A stretch of 64,000 bases of DNA from CAVQBJ01 sp963724405 (GTDB lineage Bacteria; Actinomycetota; Thermoleophilia; Solirubrobacterales; Solirubrobacteraceae): contig CAVRUQ010000003.1 of the NCBI GenBank assembly GCA_963724405.1, positions 2,046,001 through 2,110,000 of the forward strand, read 5' to 3'. The notes beneath the pieces were generated by a model. That model saw nothing but the letters and a program-made list of their open reading frames with translations. It was not told the origin of the DNA and searched no databases. Shown here in pieces: positions 43,408-50,625 of the stretch; position 1 is the stretch's first letter; each line of letters starts with the position of its first letter. A program made the position numbers and the translations under genes.

Positions 43408-44273
43408 GGGTCCGGCTTGACGAGGGCGAACCGCAGGTACTCCAGCGCGCCCGTGCGCATCGCCTCGTACACCTCGCTGCCCTTCGCCGCGGCGAAGTTG
43501 AGCGCGTGGCTCTGCAGCGGTCGTGGGACCTGACGGCGCACGAACGCCTCGCGCCGGGGGGAGTCGAGCTCGAGCGCCCGCACGACGTTCGGGGTGATGT
43601 CCTCCTCCTCGGCGATCGAGAAGCCGGCGTCGAGGAAGGACCGGCGCATCTCCTCGACGTCCTGGCGCAGGCGCAGATCGGCGAACAGGAATCGACCCCC
43701 GGGGCGCAGCACCCGAAGCACCTCGGACACGAACCGGGCCACGTCCGGATAGCAGTGCGAGGACTCGACGTTCAGCACGGCGTCGAACGACGCGTCGGCG
43801 AACGGCAGCGCCTCGGCATCGCCGCGCACGAAGCGCAGGCGCGGGTCCGTGTGGCGCGTGCGCGCGTAGGTGATCGCCTTCTCGGAGAAGTCGAGGCCGG
43901 TCAGCCGGGCGACACCGAAGCGCTCGACGACGAACGCGGCGCCACCGCCGCGCCCGCACCCCACCTCGAGCGCCTCGGCGTGCTCGAGCGTCGCCGCGGC
44001 CGCGACACGCTCGTAGAGCTGGTGGCTGTAGATCTCGGCGCCGTCGGACTCGTCGCCCGCCAGGACGGCGTCGAGGGGAGCGTAGCCGTAGTTCATGCTC
44101 GCGACCTGGACCCGGTCGAGCCGACGGTTCACCGTCGCGTAGCCGAGTCGGATGAGCGCGCGCTGCGCCGCCGGCTTCAGGCCGGGCGCCACGCTCGACA
44201 CGGCCCCGAGCAGCCGCCTGGCCGGTGCCTGCCTGACGCTCGCGGGCGATGTGTCGGTCGGGGCTGCGCTCAT
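43404..44273 (-). CDS. SAM-dependent methyltransferase, phthiotriol/fatty-acid O-methyltransferase-like
   Basis: A 289-aa class I methyltransferase: motif I ALEVGCGRGGGAAFVVERFG, then LTGLDFSEKAITYA, GDAEALPFADASFDAVLNVESSHCYPD and LRPGGRFLFADLR. The NVESSHCYPD phrase and the start YATVNRRLDRVQVASMNYGYAP resemble the mycobacterial phthiotriol/phenolphthiotriol methyltransferase and fatty-acid O-methyltransferase group. It is the first gene of a four-gene operon with an ABC exporter. A methylated lipid as export substrate is the natural inference. The conserved TTTGTGCCACACCG element and palindrome copy 3 lie 80-180 bp upstream. Confidence 0.88.
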   Translation of the reverse strand: MSAAPTDTSPASVRQAPARRLLGAVSSVAPGLKPAAQRALIRLGYATVNRRLDRVQVASMNYGYAPLDAVLAGDESDGAEIYSHQLYERVAAAATLEHAEALEVGCGRGGGAAFVVERFGVARLTGLDFSEKAITYARTRHTDPRLRFVRGDAEALPFADASFDAVLNVESSHCYPDVARFVSEVLRVLRPGGRFLFADLRLRQDVEEMRRSFLDAGFSIAEEEDITPNVVRALELDSPRREAFVRRQVPRPLQSHALNFAAAKGSEVYEAMRTGALEYLRFALVKPDP

Positions 44274-44351
44274 GCTCGTTACACACTCACCGATTCACTC
44301 ACCGTCCACACGCGGTGCGTCCACAAAAAAGAGCGCGACAACGCCGCCCCG

Positions 44352-44365
44352 TTTGTGCCACACCG
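44352..44365. promoter_or_regulatory. Candidate operator TTTGTGCCACACCG
   Basis: A 13-of-14 match to the element upstream of the megasynthase operon (31723-31736). It lies 79 bp before the methyltransferase start and contains the short palindrome TGTGcCACA. Confidence 0.4.
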
Positions 44366-44428
44366 CCGGGCCGCGGTCAAGCAGATGGCGCCGCTATTGC
44401 GACAAATGACGTCTGGGCTTGCGTTTTC

Positions 44429-44454
44429 GGGTTGTCCCGCCGGCGGGACAACCC
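44429..44454. repeat. Recurrent palindrome, copy 3
   Basis: A 26-bp perfect palindrome sharing TTGTCCCGCCGGCGGGACAA with copy 2, with outer GGG/CCC. It lies 4 bp beyond the metG stop codon and 156 bp upstream of the methyltransferase start. It could act as the metG terminator, an operator for the exporter operon, or both. Confidence 0.8.
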
Positions 44455-44457
44455 CGC

Positions 44458-45957
44458 TCAGAGCTTCGGGAACAGCGGCTCGAGGGGCGTCACAGCGCCG
44501 CCACCGCCGCCTGCCCCGTAGCGCGCACTCTCCAACGAGCGGTCGTCGACGCCGAGCGCCGCGAGCAGCTTCTCGGTCGCCTGCGGCAGGTAGGGATGCA
44601 GGAGCACGGTGACGACGCGCAGGCCCTCGAGCAGCGAGGCGAGCACGCGACCCAGATCGCCCGCCCGCTCGGAGTCCTTGGCCAGCGTCCAGGGCGCCTG
44701 CTCCTCGACGTAGCGGTTCAGGCGCCGCACCCGCTGCCAGACGACGTCGAGCGCCTGCGTGAGCTCGGCCCGGTCCATGAGGGCCGCGACCTCGTCGGCG
44801 AGGCCGTCGAAGTCGGCGGCGAGCGCCTCGTCGAGTCCGAGCGCCGGCAGCGCGACCTCCCGGTAGCGCTGCACCATCGCGATCGTGCGGGAGGCGAGAT
44901 TCCCGTACTCGTTCGCCAGTTCGGTCTCGTAGCGAGTCTCGAAACCGGCCGTCGAGACGGACCCGTCGCGTCCGAAGGAGACCTCGCGGAAGCAGTAGTA
45001 GCGCAACGCGTCCGAGCCGAAGCGCTCGATGATCGCGAACGGGTCGAGCACGTTTCCGAGCGACTTGCTCATCTTCTGGTCGTCGAGCAGCAGGAAGCCG
45101 TGCACGAAGACGTGCTCGGGCAGCTCCAGGTCCGCCGCCATGAGCAGCGCCGGCCAGAACACCGTGTGGAACTTCAGGATGTCCTTCCCGATGAGGTGGA
45201 ACGTGGGCGGCCAGAAGCGCTCGGTCAGGTCCTCGCCCTCGCGCGCGTAACTAAGCGCCGTGTAGTAGTTCAGGAGCGCGTCGAACCACACGTAGAAGAC
45301 GTGCGTGGGGTCCCACGGAACCGGCACGCCCCAGGTCAGCTTGCCGCGCGTCAGCGACACGTCCTGCAGACCTTGGGCGATGAAGCTGCGCGCCTCGTTG
45401 AAGTGATGGCCGGGCATGACGAAGTCCGGCCGCTGCGCGTACAGCTCCTCGAGGGCGCCCTGAAAGCTCGACAGCCGAAAGAAGTAGTTCTCCTCGCTCT
45501 CCCACAGGAGTGGGATCCCGTGGATCGGGCAGGTGTTGCCCTCGGCGATCTCGGACTCGCTCTTGAAGTCCGCGCAGCGGGGGCAGTACCAGCCCTCGTA
45601 GAGGCCCTTGTACACGTGCCCGTTCTCGTACACGCGCGTCAGCACCTCCTGGACCTTCTCCTTGTGCTGCTCGTCGGACGTGCGGATGAAGAAGTCGTTG
45701 GTGACGTCCAGGATCGGCCCGAGCGCACGGAAGCGCTCCGCGTTGCGGTCGGCCAGCTCCTGCGGCGTGACGCCCGCGGCCTCGGCGGCGAGGGCGACCG
45801 GCTCCCCGTGCTCGTCGGTGCCGGTCAGGAAGAAGACGTCCTCCCCGCGCTGGCGCATGTGGCGGGCGAGGATGTCGGCCGCGATCGTCGTGTACGCGTG
45901 CCCGAGATGGGGCGCCGCGTTGACGTAGTAGATCGGCGTGGTGACATAGAAGGACAT
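44458..45957 (-). CDS. metG: Methionyl-tRNA synthetase
   Basis: A 499-aa class I aminoacyl-tRNA synthetase with the HIGH-type motif APHLGHAYTT at the N-terminus, a zinc-binding insert (CPRCADFKSE ... NTCPIHG), the KMSKS motif DQKMSKSLGNVLDPF, and the anticodon-binding helical domain ending near LLAALGVDD. It charges tRNA-Met. Length and the absence of a C-terminal EMAP-like dimerisation domain match the short actinobacterial form. It is a housekeeping gene marking the edge of the lipid locus. Confidence 0.96.
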   Translation of the reverse strand: MSFYVTTPIYYVNAAPHLGHAYTTIAADILARHMRQRGEDVFFLTGTDEHGEPVALAAEAAGVTPQELADRNAERFRALGPILDVTNDFFIRTSDEQHKEKVQEVLTRVYENGHVYKGLYEGWYCPRCADFKSESEIAEGNTCPIHGIPLLWESEENYFFRLSSFQGALEELYAQRPDFVMPGHHFNEARSFIAQGLQDVSLTRGKLTWGVPVPWDPTHVFYVWFDALLNYYTALSYAREGEDLTERFWPPTFHLIGKDILKFHTVFWPALLMAADLELPEHVFVHGFLLLDDQKMSKSLGNVLDPFAIIERFGSDALRYYCFREVSFGRDGSVSTAGFETRYETELANEYGNLASRTIAMVQRYREVALPALGLDEALAADFDGLADEVAALMDRAELTQALDVVWQRVRRLNRYVEEQAPWTLAKDSERAGDLGRVLASLLEGLRVVTVLLHPYLPQATEKLLAALGVDDRSLESARYGAGGGGGAVTPLEPLFPKL

Positions 45958-45996
45958 CGGGCACGCAGGCTACTCAAGCGCGCGGCCCGTGCCGGT

Positions 45997-46016
45997 GGCC
46001 CCGGGGCCGCGGGGCC
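45997..46016. terminator. GC stem-loop between secreted-protein gene and metG
   Basis: A 7-bp perfect stem (GGCCCCG / CGGGGCC) with a 6-nt loop lies 20 bp beyond the stop of the gene at 46037-47128. It probably separates its transcript from metG. The stem is short but entirely G-C. Confidence 0.4.
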
Positions 46017-46036
46017 CCGCGCGCAGGGGCGGGCGT

Positions 46037-47128
46037 TCACGTCGCCGGCTTCGACACGGTGACCTTCGTGCTCGTGGAGCAGCGCTGCTTGACGTGGCCG
46101 TTCACCTTCGTCGGGACGCAGGTTCGCGTGGTCGTCGTGCAGATGTAGACGGCCCGCCCGTGCCGCTTGGCCGGGCCGCAGCTGCTCGAACTGGTGCTCG
46201 TGATCGTGCCCGGGCTCGACCCGGTCGGGGCCACCAGGCTCAGAAACTCGAGGAGCTTGTGCACCAGGGTGGGCGGCCGGGCGAAGACGCGTACGATCGA
46301 GCCGTCCGGCGCGGTCAGCCACGTGATCGTCAGCGCGAGGTGCTTGTTCACGTAGCGCCGGCGCGCCGACTTCCTGGCCGGCAGGCTCGTGCTGGTGCTC
46401 GCGGCGGGTCCGACTCCCGAGGCCAGGTTGTTCTGCACGGTGAGTGCGAACGATCCAACCGGGGGCACGTACGCCACCCTGACCGCGCCCACGCCGTCCG
46501 GGACGAGCGCCGTGAGCTCGTCCGCGCCGCTGTCCGTGCTCGTCACGCCGTACGCAAAGCCGCTTTGGCTGAAGGCGAAGCTCGCGGTGGCGAGCACCTC
46601 GGCGCTCGAACCGCCGCCGGCGGGAACCTCGACCAGGGCGTACGCCGGCCCGCTCCCCAACAGCGTCCGCTCGAGCGTGAGCGCCCGCAGTTCGGCGGGC
46701 GGGATCAGCCGCTTGCACGCCGCCGAGAGCGCGATCCGGCTCGGCGGCGTGACCCCGACCACGAGGTACACCGATCCTCCGCTCGTCGTCGCGAGCAGCC
46801 GGGTCAGGGATGGGTCGTAGCTCGCGAGCCCCATTGAGGCGGCATCGGGCACCTCGGCCGAGGCCGGCGGGTGGTCCGAAGGGTCCTGCGGCCGGCGCAG
46901 GACCGCGTACGAGGCCAGCGCGCTCGCCGGCGTGGTGCCGGCCCTGACGCGGATGGAGCCCCCGATGCCCAACTCGCTCGCGCACTTCGAAAGGTTAGGC
47001 GTTCTCGCCGCGGCCACGCCGGTCACGCCGACCGTGAGCGCGGCCGCCGTGACCGTCGCGATGCCGGCGGCGAGCGGCCACGCCGACCGCCGACCCCGCG
47101 CGCTCCCGCCCTCGTCCGCCCGATTCAT
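46037..47128 (-). CDS. Secreted protein of unknown function, Ser/Thr-rich
   Basis: A 363-aa protein with a long N-terminal basic region and a signal segment (SAWPLAAGIATVTAAALTVGVTGVAA). A GGGGGG stretch lies 6 nt before the chosen ATG; an upstream in-frame start adds 25 unlikely residues. The body has a central segment LTLERTLLGSGPAYALVEVP and a C-terminal region with paired cysteines (SSSCGPAKRHGRAVYICTTTTRTC). No family is recognised. It is probably extracytoplasmic or a periplasm-facing regulator. Confidence 0.6.
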   Translation of the reverse strand: MNRADEGGSARGRRSAWPLAAGIATVTAAALTVGVTGVAAARTPNLSKCASELGIGGSIRVRAGTTPASALASYAVLRRPQDPSDHPPASAEVPDAASMGLASYDPSLTRLLATTSGGSVYLVVGVTPPSRIALSAACKRLIPPAELRALTLERTLLGSGPAYALVEVPAGGGSSAEVLATASFAFSQSGFAYGVTSTDSGADELTALVPDGVGAVRVAYVPPVGSFALTVQNNLASGVGPAASTSTSLPARKSARRRYVNKHLALTITWLTAPDGSIVRVFARPPTLVHKLLEFLSLVAPTGSSPGTITSTSSSSCGPAKRHGRAVYICTTTTRTCVPTKVNGHVKQRCSTSTKVTVSKPAT

Positions 47129-47220
47129 CGCGTCCCCCCTTGAAGGCCCGTGTGCTGTGGCGCGGCAGTCTACGCCCGCGCCGCGATGGCCGATGTCCTT
47201 CAACGGGCCGCGCGGCCGCG

Positions 47221-47297
47221 CCGCCGAGCCGCGCCGCCGAGCCGCACGGCGAGCCGCGCCGCCGAGCCGCGCCGCCGAGCCGCGCCGCCGAGCCGCG
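47221..47297. repeat. 13-bp tandem repeat array (CCGCCGAGCCGCG)n
   Basis: Six consecutive 12-13-bp units run directly up to the left arm of hairpin copy D. The 13-bp period does not preserve a reading frame, so this is not protein-coding repetition. Confidence 0.85.
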
Positions 47298-47300
47298 CGA

Positions 47301-47357
47301 GGGGGAAGTTTGTTCGATCTTCTTCCATGGTGAGAGAAGATCGAACAAAGTTCCCCC
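47301..47357 (+). repeat. Conserved hairpin element, copy D (diverged)
   Basis: 23-bp arms (47301-47323, 47335-47357) pair at 22 of 23 positions around an 11-nt loop TCCATGGTGAG. Compared with the reverse complement of copies A-C, most of the ~50-nt core is the same (TTTGnTCGATCTTCTTCCA ... TGAGAGAA). The outer bases differ (GGGGG/CCCCC instead of GC/GC). It sits between two tandem arrays, as copies A-C do. Confidence 0.88.
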
Positions 47358-47370
47358 GCGCGGGCCGAAT

Positions 47371-47470
47371 CCCGACCCGCGGCCCGCCCGCCCGACCCGC
47401 GGACCGCCCGCCCGACCCGCGGACCGCCCGCCCGACCCGCGGACCGCCCGCCCGACCCGCGGACCGCCCG
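47371..47470. repeat. 20-bp tandem repeat array, five units
   Basis: Five head-to-tail 20-bp units, CCCGACCCGCGGACCGCCCG, at 47371, 47391, 47411, 47431 and 47451; only the first has a single change. There are no spacers, and 20 bp shifts the reading frame each time. It follows hairpin copy D by 13 bp. Confidence 0.9.
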
Positions 47471-47555
47471 CCGGCCCGCCGGCCCGCCGTGCCCGGCCGC
47501 CAGCGGGCCTGCGCGCGCGCCAAGCGCGCAGGCCCTCGCCCACCTACCCGGCGGC

Positions 47556-49478
47556 TCAGCTCGGCGAGAACACCAGCGAGTACGGGTCGTCGCCGTTGAC
47601 GAGCAGCAGGGACAGCGCGGCGCAGGCCGGGCCCGCCCACCAGCTGCTCGGCACGAGCGGCGCGATCCCGACCTTGCCCGTGAACGTCAGCCCCGTCTCC
47701 AGCGCGATCGCCGGGCCGCCCGAGGACGACAGCGCGAAGTGCAGTGGCGACGAGGTCGTACAGGTACTCGCCGGGGGGCCCCAGCCCCAGCCGGGACCGC
47801 TCGGGAGCGTGACCGTCAGCGACAGGTTGGCCGTGGCCGACAGCGCGAGCAGTCCACCCGTCACCGAGGCGGTGCCGCTCACCGGCCCCGTCGGCGTCAG
47901 CGACAGATGCAAGGCGTTCGGCACGCCGAGCACGTACAGCGTCGCGGTGAAGTTCGGCACGCTGATCGCACCGGTGAACGACCCGGCGGCGAGATCGGCG
48001 CTGCCGGTGAACGTCGACCCGGCCGGCAGGTTGATCCGCTGCCACAGCTGCTCGTCCAGGATGTAGCTGCCGCCGAGCGAGTCGCTCACCGGGACGGCGG
48101 TATAGGTGAAGGCGTCGGCGCTCGAGGTGTGGGAGGTGCCGACCGAGGTCGTGACCGTCACGTCGACGGTCCCGGTGCCGGCCGGGCTGATCGCGGTGAT
48201 CGAGCTCGACGAGTTGACGGTCACGCCGGTCGCCGGCGTCGATCCGAAGGACACGGTCGACGCCGAGGTGAACCCCGAGCCGCTGATGGTCACCGTCGTG
48301 CCGCCGAGCTGCGAGCCGCTGGTGGGCGAGATGCCCGTCACGACCGGCGGCGTCGCCGCGAGCGCGACGGTCACGAGGTTGTTCGGCAGCTGCCCGGCGG
48401 CCACGGTCGGCGGGGTCTCGGGCGACAGCACCCCGGTCCCGGGCGCGACGCTGTACTGGGAGATGTTGTTGCTGTCGAAGTTCGCGACGTAGACGCCGGT
48501 CCCGTCCGAGCTGACGGCGACACCCCGCGCGCCGGTGCCCGCGGGCACCGTGGCCGGTGTCTTCGCCGTCAGCGCGCCCGTCGTGGGATCGATGTCGTAC
48601 TCGGAGACGGCGTCGGAGGACTGGTCGCCGACGTACAGGCTCGTGCCGCCGGGGCTCACCGCGAGGCCGACCGGCCCGTCGCCCGATGCGACGCTCGCCG
48701 GCGTCTTCGGCGTCAGCAGCCCGGTCGTCGGGTCGATGTCGTACTGGCCCACCATTCCGGTGCCGGCCCCGAAGTTGCCCGGATCGGTGACGTACGCGCT
48801 CCGCCCGTTCGGCGAGATCGCGATGTTCAGCGGCTCGTTGCCGGTGGCGACGGTCGCGGTCGACTTGGCCGTCAGCACACCGGTGGTGGGGTTGACGTCG
48901 TACTCGGAGATGAGGTTCTCGGCCTCGTCGACGACGTACGCGCTGTGACCGTCGGGCGTCACGGCGATGCCGTACGGCGAGCCGGCCGAAACGACGCTGG
49001 CGGGCGTCTTCGGGGTCAGCGTCCCCGTCGCCGGGTCGACGTCGAACTGGTAGACGTTGTTGTCCGACGCGCCGGCGTACAGGCTGCGACCGTCGGGGGT
49101 CAACGCGAGGTTGCTCAAGCCGGCCGATCCGGTGTACACGGGGCCAGCCGTCAGCGCGCCGCTGACGGGGTCGACGCTGAAGGCGGCGATGCTCGTGCCG
49201 TAGTCCACGTACACGAAGCGGCCGTCCGGGCGCGCGGCGATGCCGCTGTAGGAGAAGTCGCCGATCGCCACGGTCGGTGGCACGAGCGGGGACAGCAGAC
49301 CGCCGCTGATCGCGTACTGCCCGACGGTGTTGTCGGTGTCGTTGACGACGTACAGGCCGTCCGCCCGAGCCGCTGCCGGCACGACGGCCAGCGCGAGGGC
49401 GACGACGAGCAGTCCCAACCTGATGCGCGTGCGGTGAACAAGGGCAGGCACGCCGCCGTGCCCCTCATGATCGAACAT
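47556..49478 (-). CDS. Secreted lactonase-like beta-propeller with IPT/TIG domain
   Basis: A 640-aa protein with GGAGG 7 nt before the ATG and a signal peptide (LGLLVVALALAVVPAAARA). About seven YncE/6-phosphogluconolactonase-like blades follow, each reading GxxxxxIAVSPDGxSxYVxDxxxNxVSxYDIDPTTGxLTxKTPATV (about residues 35-375). An IPT/TIG immunoglobulin-like domain comes next (VVTGISPTSGSQLGGTTVTISGSGF ... SSADAFTYT). The C-terminal ~180 residues form a beta-rich unknown domain. Such fusions are typical of actinobacterial secreted surface proteins. The catalytic residues of true lactonases are not evident, so a binding role is more likely than an enzymatic one. Confidence 0.85.
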   Translation of the reverse strand: MFDHEGHGGVPALVHRTRIRLGLLVVALALAVVPAAARADGLYVVNDTDNTVGQYAISGGLLSPLVPPTVAIGDFSYSGIAARPDGRFVYVDYGTSIAAFSVDPVSGALTAGPVYTGSAGLSNLALTPDGRSLYAGASDNNVYQFDVDPATGTLTPKTPASVVSAGSPYGIAVTPDGHSAYVVDEAENLISEYDVNPTTGVLTAKSTATVATGNEPLNIAISPNGRSAYVTDPGNFGAGTGMVGQYDIDPTTGLLTPKTPASVASGDGPVGLAVSPGGTSLYVGDQSSDAVSEYDIDPTTGALTAKTPATVPAGTGARGVAVSSDGTGVYVANFDSNNISQYSVAPGTGVLSPETPPTVAAGQLPNNLVTVALAATPPVVTGISPTSGSQLGGTTVTISGSGFTSASTVSFGSTPATGVTVNSSSSITAISPAGTGTVDVTVTTSVGTSHTSSADAFTYTAVPVSDSLGGSYILDEQLWQRINLPAGSTFTGSADLAAGSFTGAISVPNFTATLYVLGVPNALHLSLTPTGPVSGTASVTGGLLALSATANLSLTVTLPSGPGWGWGPPASTCTTSSPLHFALSSSGGPAIALETGLTFTGKVGIAPLVPSSWWAGPACAALSLLLVNGDDPYSLVFSPS

Positions 49479-49611
49479 CGATACGCCTCCCACGGTCGCG
49501 TTCGGTCGCACGATGCGGGCGCACGTGCGCTGTGGCGCGAACGTACCAGGCGGGTCGGCCGGGCCTCCTGGCGTTCCGGCGCGCTCGCCGGTACGGCTAC
49601 GATCACCGCCC

Positions 49612-50481
49612 GTGAGGCGTTGGCACCTCAGCCTGGCCCTGCTCGTGCCGGCGTTGGTGATCGTCGTGGTCGTGATCGCCGGCGGCCGGGCATCGAGCGC
49701 CAAGCGCTCGGCGGTGACCGCACCGCGCATCGCCGCCCTGTACCCGGCGAACCACTGGCTCGCGCACACGCCCCCACGCGGCGATCCACAACGCCGCTCC
49801 GCGCGCACGATCGTCGATCGCATCCTGCGCTACACGAGCGAGATCGCGGCCGGTTCGCGCCGCCGGCGCGAGATCGCGCTGACGTTCGACGACGGGCCCT
49901 CGGTCTACACGCCGCGGATCCTCGCGATCCTGCGACGCGAGCGCGTCCCGGCGACGTTCTTCGAGATCGGCCTGAACGTGCGCGCCCATCCGCGGATCGC
50001 CGTCGAGGTGCATCGGGACGGCATGCTCATCGGCGATCACACCGAGACGCACCCGATGATGGCGCTCCTGCCGCCCGCGGCGCAGGGGGCGGAGCTCGAC
50101 GGGCTCACGACGGCGCTCCGCGCGCTCGGCATCCCACACCCGGTCGTGTTCCGCCCGCCGTACGGGTCGTTCGACGCGACGACGCTGCGGCTCGCCCGTC
50201 GCCGCCACATGCTCACGGTGCTCTGGACCGTTGACACGAGCGACTACGCCCGACCGGGCGTGCGCCGGATCGAGTACACGGCGCTCAGCGGCGCCCGGCC
50301 CGGCGCCATCATCCTGTTCCACGACGGCGGCGGGCCTCGGAGCGAGACGATCGCGGCGCTACCCGTCGTCATCGCCGCGCTGCGGCGCCGCCATTTCCGG
50401 CTCGTCACGCTGACCCAGTTGCTGCGTGACGACCCGCCGCGGCGCCACCAGGGACCGCCGCGCCACCTCGAGGGCGATTAG
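49612..50481 (+). CDS. Polysaccharide deacetylase (NodB domain), membrane-anchored or secreted
   Basis: A 289-aa protein starting at GTG with an N-terminal hydrophobic segment (WHLSLALLVPALVIVVVVIAGG). The NodB homology domain has motif 1 TFDDGPSVYTPRIL, motif 2 GDHTETHPMM and motif 3 RPPYGSFDATTLRLA; WTVDTSDY and ILFHDGGG complete the active site. The family removes N- or O-acetyl groups from peptidoglycan, chitin-like or exopolysaccharides, using a divalent metal bound by the Asp and two His. It diverges from the propeller gene and probably acts at the cell wall. Confidence 0.9.
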   Translation: MRRWHLSLALLVPALVIVVVVIAGGRASSAKRSAVTAPRIAALYPANHWLAHTPPRGDPQRRSARTIVDRILRYTSEIAAGSRRRREIALTFDDGPSVYTPRILAILRRERVPATFFEIGLNVRAHPRIAVEVHRDGMLIGDHTETHPMMALLPPAAQGAELDGLTTALRALGIPHPVVFRPPYGSFDATTLRLARRRHMLTVLWTVDTSDYARPGVRRIEYTALSGARPGAIILFHDGGGPRSETIAALPVVIAALRRRHFRLVTLTQLLRDDPPRRHQGPPRHLEGD

Positions 50482-50625
50482 CCGGCGCACGTTTGATAGC
50501 GGTTGCGCACCTTTCGCCGGCCCGGCGGGTTGTGGCGGTCGAAGCGCCTCTCGCCCGGCAGGCCACTCCTCGCCGGTTGCCGCGGCGGCGCACGACAACG
50601 TTCAAGACGCAGGGAGCGGATCTCG

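Noticed and set aside
47371..47470. Five 20-bp direct repeats resembling a CRISPR array
   Set aside because: Units are head to tail with no spacers and no cas genes nearby, so this is a simple tandem repeat.
47329..47500. A small protein MVREDRTKFP... starting in the hairpin loop, similar to MVEEDRSKFA... in copies A-C
   Set aside because: The similarity follows from the shared DNA hairpin. Downstream repeats of 20 bp destroy any common frame.
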